This document shows, piece by piece, positions 58,879 to 64,000 of a DNA stretch of 64,000 bases; the stretch's first letter is position 1; each line of letters begins with the position of its first letter. The stretch covers positions 38,092-102,091 of the forward strand of contig CAIVXG010000047.1 of the NCBI GenBank assembly GCA_903909815.1, read 5' to 3'. This stretch comes from an uncultured beta proteobacterium (GTDB taxonomy: Bacteria; Pseudomonadota; Gammaproteobacteria; Burkholderiales; Burkholderiaceae_C). The translations under genes were made by a program, and so were the position numbers. The notes beneath the pieces are model-generated. The model searched no databases. It worked only from the letters and a program-made list of their open reading frames with translations, and had not been told where the DNA came from.

Positions 58879-59412
58879 CTACAGCAGTACCGGGGCGTTC
58901 GCGAGCTCGTTGGCGCGTGACAAGCCGCTGGGCGCCGGGAAATGACTCTCCAACAAAGTCGAAACCTGATCCAGGGCCAAGGTGAGACCGCGCTCGAAAT
59001 GTCCGGCCTGCAACTCGGATGCGAGACCCCCCAGGATCGACTGCCACAGCCCCGGCGCCACTGCCTGGTTCAGCCCCCGGTCCGCCACCACCTCGATAGA
59101 TCGCTCGGCCAACAGCAAGTAAATTAAGACCCCGTTGTTGTGGTGTGTGTTCCAGACCCCCAGCGTACCGAACAGACTTAGCGCCCTTTGGCGCACCAAC
59201 TCGGACAGGGGCTGTTGATGCCAGGCATGGCGCCACAGGTAACTCAAGGGCAGGCTGGCCTCGACGCAGATCTGCACCTCGCCCAGGTGCCGATGCTCGC
59301 TCGCCGTCACACGCTGCGTGAGCCGCTGCACCATGGCAGGCGTGAGCACACGACGCGTGTGTGCAACATCAAGCCAGCGGTGACGCAACAAGGTTTGGAA
59401 TTTGCTCAGCAT
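58879..59412 (-). CDS. TPM-domain protein (short, without signal peptide)
   Basis: A 177-residue TPM/YgcG-like phosphatase-domain protein. It begins MLSKFQTLLRHRWLDVAHTR and shows the family motif SEHRHLGEVQICVEASLP followed by WNTHHNNGVLIYLLLAERSIEVVADRGLN. There is no export signal, so it differs from its secreted partner. The start at 59412 is chosen over a long low-complexity extension. Together with the next two genes it forms a minus-strand lemA-tpm-tpm set, a common proteobacterial arrangement. Confidence 0.87.
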   Translation of the reverse strand: MLSKFQTLLRHRWLDVAHTRRVLTPAMVQRLTQRVTASEHRHLGEVQICVEASLPLSYLWRHAWHQQPLSELVRQRALSLFGTLGVWNTHHNNGVLIYLLLAERSIEVVADRGLNQAVAPGLWQSILGGLASELQAGHFERGLTLALDQVSTLLESHFPAPSGLSRANELANAPVLL

Positions 59413-59428
59413 AAAGATTCCACGCCAG

Positions 59429-60331
59429 CTACCATTTGCCGGAGGCGCCACCGCCGCCAAAGTCCCCGCCACCGCCGGAGCTGAAGCCTCCGCCCCCACC
59501 CAAGCTGCCCCCCCCGGAACCGAAGCCGCCCCCACCCCAGGGACCGCCCCGACCGGCTGGCAGGGAGGCGCCCCAGATCAGCGAAACAAACAGCGTGACC
59601 GCGCCAACGACCAGGCACAGCCACAGGCTTGCAGTGAAGAAGAACACCAGTGCGCCCACTGCGCCACCCAGCACGAGCGAACCCACGGCCCGGCCAAAGA
59701 TGGAACGAAGCACGGCAGCGCACAGAGGCAGCACAACGAACAGCAGCAGCGCCACGTTGGTCGGGTTCTGGAACAAACCGCCCACCCCTCCCGATGGCTT
59801 TTTCGCGGCCACCTCGGGCAAGGGCTCACCCTGGATCGCCGCGCTGATCTGCTCCACGCCAGCGTCGATGCCGCCGGCGAAATCGCCCTGCTTGAAGCGC
59901 GGCGTTATCGACTGCTCGATGATGCGCTTGGCCAGCAAATCCGGCACTGCGCCTTCCAATGCCTTGGCCACGGCGATGCGCACGTTGTGGTCGTCTTTGG
60001 CGACCAGCAGCAGCAGTCCATCACCCACGCCTTTGCGGCCGATCTTCCATGCGTCGCCGACGCGCTGCGCATAACTGGCCACATCCTCGGGCTGTGTGTT
60101 TGGCAGCATCAGCACCACCACCTGCGAGCCCTTGGCGGCCTCCAGCGCCACCAGCTTGGCTTCTATCGCAGCGATCTGGGCGGCACCCAGTGTGCCGGTG
60201 CGATCCATCACGTGTGCCGTCAGCGCCGGTACAGCCTGCAGTTCCTGGGCGCTGGCAGTCCAGCTCAACGTCGCCCAGAGCAGCGCCAGGGCAAGGCCCA
60301 GCAGCCAGCGCGAAATGCGGGGAGCCGTCAT
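59429..60331 (-). CDS. secreted TPM-domain protein with glycine-rich tail
   Basis: A 300-residue protein. It has a signal peptide (MTAPRISRWLLGLALALLWA), a TPM domain (about 35-185; VMDRTGTLGAAQIAAIEAKL, then GDAWKIGRKGVGDGLLLLVAKDD), two membrane segments (about 200-265), and a C-terminal tail of Gly/Ser repeats (GGGGFGSGGGSLGGGGGF...). This is the YgcG-like architecture. It probably works at the membrane with LemA. It starts 4 bp after the lemA stop and is cotranscribed with lemA. Confidence 0.9.
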   Translation of the reverse strand: MTAPRISRWLLGLALALLWATLSWTASAQELQAVPALTAHVMDRTGTLGAAQIAAIEAKLVALEAAKGSQVVVLMLPNTQPEDVASYAQRVGDAWKIGRKGVGDGLLLLVAKDDHNVRIAVAKALEGAVPDLLAKRIIEQSITPRFKQGDFAGGIDAGVEQISAAIQGEPLPEVAAKKPSGGVGGLFQNPTNVALLLFVVLPLCAAVLRSIFGRAVGSLVLGGAVGALVFFFTASLWLCLVVGAVTLFVSLIWGASLPAGRGGPWGGGGFGSGGGSLGGGGGFSSGGGGDFGGGGASGKW

Positions 60332-60335
60332 GGCT

Positions 60336-60923
60336 TTACTTCTTGTTGAAGTCGACGGTCGGTGGCTTGGCCAGCGTCGCCTCGTTTTCCACGGTGAATT
60401 CGGGCTTGGGCTTGTAGCCCATCGCCATGGCCGTGAAGTTGGTGGGCAAACTGCGCACCCTGGTGTTGTACTCCTGCACGGTCTTGATGAAGCGGTTGCG
60501 CGCCACCGCGATGCGGTTCTCCGTCCCTTCGAGCTGCACGCGTAGATCGCTGAAGCCCTGATTCGACTTGAGATTCGGGTAGGCCTCACTCACCGCCATG
60601 AGCCGACTCAGTGCACTGCCCAGCTCGCCCTGTGCCGCTTGAAACTTCTTGAAAGCCTCCGCGTTGTTCAGGGTCTCGGGCGTGACTTGAATCGAAGTCG
60701 CTCTGGCCCGCGCTTCCACCACCTTGGTCAGTGTCTCCTGCTCGAAACTCGACTCACCCTTGACGGTGGCGACGATGTTCGGAACCAGATCGGCGCGGCG
60801 CTGGTACTGATTGAGCACCTCGCTCCAAGCGGCCTTGGACTCCTCGTCCAAGCGTTGAAAATCGTTGTAGCCGCATCCCGTCAGGGTGAGCGCGGCGATC
60901 ATTGCAAAAAGCCAGCGGTGCAT
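60336..60923 (-). CDS. lemA: LemA-family lipoprotein
   Basis: A 195-residue LemA protein with a signal peptide and lipobox (ALTLTGCGYNDF), so it is probably a lipid-anchored periplasmic protein. The core DEESKAAWSEVLNQYQRRADLVPNI and VVEARARATSIQVTPE is the LemA signature. The start at 60923 (MHRWLFAMIA) gives the complete signal peptide. It is the first gene of the lemA-tpm pair. Confidence 0.93.
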   Translation of the reverse strand: MHRWLFAMIAALTLTGCGYNDFQRLDEESKAAWSEVLNQYQRRADLVPNIVATVKGESSFEQETLTKVVEARARATSIQVTPETLNNAEAFKKFQAAQGELGSALSRLMAVSEAYPNLKSNQGFSDLRVQLEGTENRIAVARNRFIKTVQEYNTRVRSLPTNFTAMAMGYKPKPEFTVENEATLAKPPTVDFNKK

Positions 60924-61064
60924 TTCGATCTCCAGTTCTGAAAATTTCCGGGACAGAGCGCATCGTAGCGCCATGCGCTCAACGAATCGTCTAGCGTGTC
61001 GTATATGGGTGCGCTTGGGCCCGGTTCAAGGCAAAATCGGGGTCCTCCTTTACCCAGGTAAGCC

Positions 61065-61514
61065 ATGTCCAAAGCCAAGCTCCAAGCCGCCACCGTAGGC
61101 GGTAGCGCCAATGATATGGAGGCCGCCTTTTACGACGCGCTGCAAGCCGCCGACATTGAAAAGCTCATGGCCTGCTGGGCGGACGAGGATGAGATCGTGT
61201 GCGTCCATCCTGGTGGCGCACGGCTGGTGGGACTTGGCGCCATTCGCGCCGCCTTTGAGGCCTTGTTCAGCAATGGCAGCATCCGCGCCACTCCAGAACG
61301 CGTGCGCAGCGTGGACTCCCTGGCCAGTTCGGTGCACAGCGTGGTGGAACGCATCGAAGTCATGACCCCACAAGGGCCGCAGCAGGCTTTTGTGCTTGCC
61401 ACCAACGTCTATCACAAGACCGCTCAGGGCTGGCGCTTGGTCGCGCACCATGCCAGCCCCGGCACGCTGAGCGAAGTACACGAGGCGAATGACACGCCGC
61501 AGGTGCTGCACTGA
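61065..61514 (+). CDS. SnoaL/NTF2-like protein
   Basis: A 149-residue SnoaL-like (DUF4440-type) cone-fold protein: DMEAAFYDALQAADIEKLMACWADEDEIVCVHPGG, then RLVGLGAIRAAFEALF and TNVYHKTAQGWRLVAHHASPG. These are small ligand-binding or isomerase-like proteins; the function is unknown. It is divergent from lemA and followed by the hydrolase gene after 11 bp. Confidence 0.85.
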   Translation: MSKAKLQAATVGGSANDMEAAFYDALQAADIEKLMACWADEDEIVCVHPGGARLVGLGAIRAAFEALFSNGSIRATPERVRSVDSLASSVHSVVERIEVMTPQGPQQAFVLATNVYHKTAQGWRLVAHHASPGTLSEVHEANDTPQVLH

Positions 61515-61525
61515 AACGGCGGCGC

Positions 61526-62488
61526 ATGCAGTATGTAGCGCCACGCTGGCTTCCTGGCGGAAACCTGCAGACCATCTGGTCGGCGCTGTACGCGCGCCGC
61601 AGCCTGGCCACTCCAGCAGCCCTGCAGCGGGAACGCTGGACCACGCCGGACGCCGACTTTATCGACGTGGATTGGCTCGTTGGGCCACCGCGTCCCACCT
61701 TGCTGGTGTTGTTTCACGGGCTCGAGGGCTCGTCTTCGAGCCACTACGCACAGGCTTTTGCCGAATTCGCACGCCAGCGGCAGTGGGCCTTCGCCGTGCC
61801 GCACTTTCGTGGCTGTAGCGGCGAGCTCAATCTGGCGCCGCGCGCCTACCACTCGGGCGACCATGAGGAAGTGGGCTGGATACTGCAACGTTTTCGCCAG
61901 CAACACGCGGGCACCGTCTTGGCCGTGGGCGTCTCCCTGGGGGGCAACGCGCTGCTGCGCTGGGCCGAAGAAATGGAGCAGCAGGCCAGCTCGGTGGTCA
62001 GCGCCGTGGCAGCGGTCTGTGCGCCCCTGGACTTGACGGCCAGCGGCCACGCCATCGGCCGCGGCTTCAACCGACTGGTTTATACCCGCATGTTCCTCAA
62101 CAGCATGAAGCCCCGGGCGCTGGCAAAACTGGCGCAGCATCCAGGGCTTTTTGACCGTGCCAGGCTGGAAGCAGCGCGTGACCTTTACGCGTTCGATGAC
62201 GTCTTCACCGCGCCGCTGCATGGATTCAGGAACGTCGACGACTACTGGGATCGGGCCTCGGCCAAGCCCCGGCTACAGCGCATCCGCATCCCCGCCCTGA
62301 TCGCCAACGCCCGCAACGACCCTTTCGTCCCGGCTTCCTGTTTGCCGCATTCGGACGAAGTAGGTGCCAACATCAAACTCTGGCAGCCAGCACAAGGAGG
62401 GCACGTGGGATTCGCTTCGGGCGCCTTTCCCGGTCACCTGCTGACACTGCCGGAGCAGGTGGGCGGCTGGATGGAGCAATTCACATGA
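61526..62488 (+). CDS. YheT-like alpha/beta hydrolase
   Basis: A 320-residue alpha/beta hydrolase of the YheT (ABHD1/3-like) group. It shows the start MQYVAPRWLPGGNLQTIW, the nucleophile elbow GVSLGGNALLRWAEE and the catalytic His in GGHVGFASG. It is a predicted esterase. It starts 11 bp after the SnoaL-like gene and ends 78 bp before the next gene. Confidence 0.9.
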   Translation: MQYVAPRWLPGGNLQTIWSALYARRSLATPAALQRERWTTPDADFIDVDWLVGPPRPTLLVLFHGLEGSSSSHYAQAFAEFARQRQWAFAVPHFRGCSGELNLAPRAYHSGDHEEVGWILQRFRQQHAGTVLAVGVSLGGNALLRWAEEMEQQASSVVSAVAAVCAPLDLTASGHAIGRGFNRLVYTRMFLNSMKPRALAKLAQHPGLFDRARLEAARDLYAFDDVFTAPLHGFRNVDDYWDRASAKPRLQRIRIPALIANARNDPFVPASCLPHSDEVGANIKLWQPAQGGHVGFASGAFPGHLLTLPEQVGGWMEQFT

Positions 62489-62566
62489 GAGTTGGCGAGG
62501 CCGCCAGAGGTTGCTGGCGGCGAGCCAGCTCGGCCGTCAACGCTTTCGCATGAAGGAGACCTTCCA

Positions 62567-63121
62567 ATGGATGAAATCGTGAAAGCCGCCCTGGCCAAAT
62601 GGCCGAATGTGCCTGACTGCTACGGCTGGCTAGGGCTGGACGCGCGCGGCAACTGGTACCTGCGCGACGATCAGGCCCAGACGGCTGGCACTTTCGCCAG
62701 CGCAGTGCCCGGCGCCAAAGGCGCGCTGCTGTGCCACGAAAAACTGATCGACTTCATCCAGCGAAACTACGCATCCGATGCAGTAGGTCAATGGTTTTTT
62801 CAGAACGGGCCTCAGCGCGTTTATGTGGAACTGCAAGCCACGCCCTTCATCTGGCGCATCCACGCCGACCACTCGGTGACGGCGCACACCACCGCGCCTG
62901 CCCGAGTCCAACGCTGCGTGCTGGATGAGCTCGGGCGCGTGTATCTGGAAACGGACCTGGGATTTGGCCTGGTGCATACGCAGGACGTGCTGCTGGCCGC
63001 ACAGGCAGTAGAGGAGGGACTGTGGGTGCCGCAGGAGATGAACAGCGACTCGCTGCCACAGCGCTTTGGCTACAGCATGCGACCTTGCGCGCCGGCTTTG
63101 TCCCGCAGCGCATTAGCCTGA
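62567..63121 (+). CDS. conserved hypothetical protein
   Basis: A 184-residue protein with AAGGAGACC before its ATG at 62567 (MDEIVKAALAKWPNVPDCYG). It looks soluble, with no signal peptide or membrane segment. It has patterned Trp/Gly/Leu-rich segments (YGWLGLDARGNWYLRDD and WFFQNGPQRVYVELQATPFIW) that suggest an ancient proteobacterial family. I do not recognise its function; it follows yheT-like genes in the same direction. Confidence 0.75.
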   Translation: MDEIVKAALAKWPNVPDCYGWLGLDARGNWYLRDDQAQTAGTFASAVPGAKGALLCHEKLIDFIQRNYASDAVGQWFFQNGPQRVYVELQATPFIWRIHADHSVTAHTTAPARVQRCVLDELGRVYLETDLGFGLVHTQDVLLAAQAVEEGLWVPQEMNSDSLPQRFGYSMRPCAPALSRSALA

Positions 63122-63155
63122 CAGCTAAGCCTGCGGGAGGGCGTGCGGGATTCGC

Positions 63156-63701
63156 CTATTTGGCAGCGACAGGAGCCGACGCTGCAACGGCCGCTGCAGG
63201 CGCCTTGGGCTCGGCAAACTTGGCGCCACCCGCATTCGCCATGTAGACGACGGCACGCGCCACTTCGCTGTCGTCGTAGTCGCCTCCGCCCTGTGCCGGC
63301 ATGTTGTTCTTGCCCTTGAGCGCGGAGTGCACCAGCGCCTCAAAACCCGTTGCAATGCGAGGTGCCCAAGCTGCTGCGTCGCCAAATTTGGGCGACCCGA
63401 GCGCTCCCGTGCTGTGGCAGGCGGTGCAGGTGCGCTTGAACACTTCCTCGCCCGTGTGTTGCACACGCGCGCCGTTGTCGCGGATATCGAGCGTGCCAAC
63501 CCTTGCAATGCGCTGCGCCACGGCAGCGGGCATGCTGGAGGCGTTCACGGCGCCAGCGGGTGCTGTGTGTGAAACGACGTAATACACCAAACTGGTGATG
63601 ACCACCGCCGGCATCAGAAGCGCGAAGACACCCACCTTGAAGCCACGGCCGGATTGACTGCCAGAACCTGCATCGGCTCCATTGTGCGCGTTGTAGCTCA
63701 T
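63156..63701 (-). CDS. membrane-anchored cytochrome c5-like protein
   Basis: A 181-residue protein with an N-terminal membrane anchor (FKVGVFALLMPAVVITSLVYYVV), the haem-binding motif CTACHSTG, the likely axial Met in KNNMPAQGG, and an Ala/Pro-rich tail. This fits a cytochrome c5 (C555-like) electron carrier facing the periplasm. It is divergent from the gene at the window end. Confidence 0.92.
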   Translation of the reverse strand: MSYNAHNGADAGSGSQSGRGFKVGVFALLMPAVVITSLVYYVVSHTAPAGAVNASSMPAAVAQRIARVGTLDIRDNGARVQHTGEEVFKRTCTACHSTGALGSPKFGDAAAWAPRIATGFEALVHSALKGKNNMPAQGGGDYDDSEVARAVVYMANAGGAKFAEPKAPAAAVAASAPVAAK

Positions 63702-63953
63702 GTGTTCCTAACTTTCCCGGGATCGGGTTTGGGGCTGAAAATGTGACCGCGGATTATAGCTTTCACTCGCGCCCGGCCAGCCCACCCCCTTCCGGGCACA
63801 AACGGTGCTTCCGCCGCGACCTGCCGGCGTCGGCAGGGAGAGCGCCACCGATGGCGGGCAGAAGTGGTTCGACAAATCTGAACAGCGGGATAAGTGGAAA
63901 CTCGGCCTATTTTGAAATGCTGGGCGCAAGCTCGGCACAAAGGAGTTTTCACC

Positions 63954-64000
63954 ATGAAGTTGAAGAAGAAGGCCAATGTGGCCAGACGGGTACGGCGCAC
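63954..64000 (+). CDS. start of an unidentified gene running off the window
   Basis: ATG 63954 is preceded by an excellent ribosome site (AAAGGAG, 8 bp spacing) and opens a basic N-terminus MKLKKKANVARRVRR. The window ends after 15 codons, so the family cannot be named. The 252-bp divergent spacer to the cytochrome gene shows no recognised element. Confidence 0.6.
   Translation, partial: MKLKKKANVARRVRR

Noticed and set aside
63698..64000. Minus-strand frame at the right edge
   Set aside because: Arg/Pro-rich with no motif; the plus strand there has a much better start with a strong ribosome site.

Overview
The window is GC-rich, densely coded DNA from a betaproteobacterium, most likely a member of the Comamonadaceae (Rhodoferax/Polaromonas-like). 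The grounds are the ATP synthase operon order with atpI first, PhaM, a MetH that lacks its homocysteine domain behind an SAH riboswitch, and Liv and TRAP transporter types common in that group. The assignment is inference from gene content; no rRNA, tRNA, CRISPR array or insertion sequence was seen.

Region 1 (1-21.7 kb) is a catabolic island for organic, probably aromatic, acids and aldehydes. It holds an ADP-forming-type acyl-CoA synthetase (cut by the window start), a FlK-like thioesterase, a Liv-type ABC importer whose LivM and LivG are one polypeptide, a TRAP transporter, an IclR regulator with two near-palindromic operator candidates, a tungsten/molybdenum aldehyde oxidoreductase with a C-terminal MoaD-like domain ending in Gly-Gly, two phenylacetate-CoA-ligase-like enzymes, and a four-gene 2-oxoacid oxidoreductase resembling phenylglyoxylate dehydrogenase. 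In that oxidoreductase the flavin subunit and ferredoxin are fused. The island ends at a 44-codon moaC remnant, which looks like an insertion scar. The proposed logic is uptake of an aromatic acid or arylpyruvate, oxidation of aldehyde to acid and of 2-oxoacid to acyl-CoA, ATP-driven CoA activation, and transfer of electrons to NAD(P) through the flavin/iron-sulfur protein.

Region 2 (21.7-28.8 kb) is mixed chromosomal content: a PglL/Wzy-type ligase, a MipA-like outer-membrane protein, a class II glutamine amidotransferase, an MFS exporter, a CoA-transferase and a MOSC protein.

Region 3 (28.8-43.6 kb) is a chitin/N-acetylglucosamine utilisation locus, all on the minus strand: GntR regulator, nagA, SIS-type deaminase, TonB receptor, SGNH hydrolase, NagX, an HPr-EI fusion, an EIICBA permease and a GH20 hexosaminidase. 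It carries its own complete phosphotransferase chain. Palindromic REP-like repeats lie in and beside its spacers.

Region 4 (43.7-64 kb) is mostly housekeeping: Lrp regulator, pepD, a PaaI thioesterase, tgt, SAH riboswitch-metH, phaM, the complete atpIBEFHAGDC operon with promoter and terminator, two TPM-domain proteins with LemA, a SnoaL-like protein, a YheT-type hydrolase, a conserved hypothetical, a membrane-anchored cytochrome c and the first codons of a further gene at the right edge.
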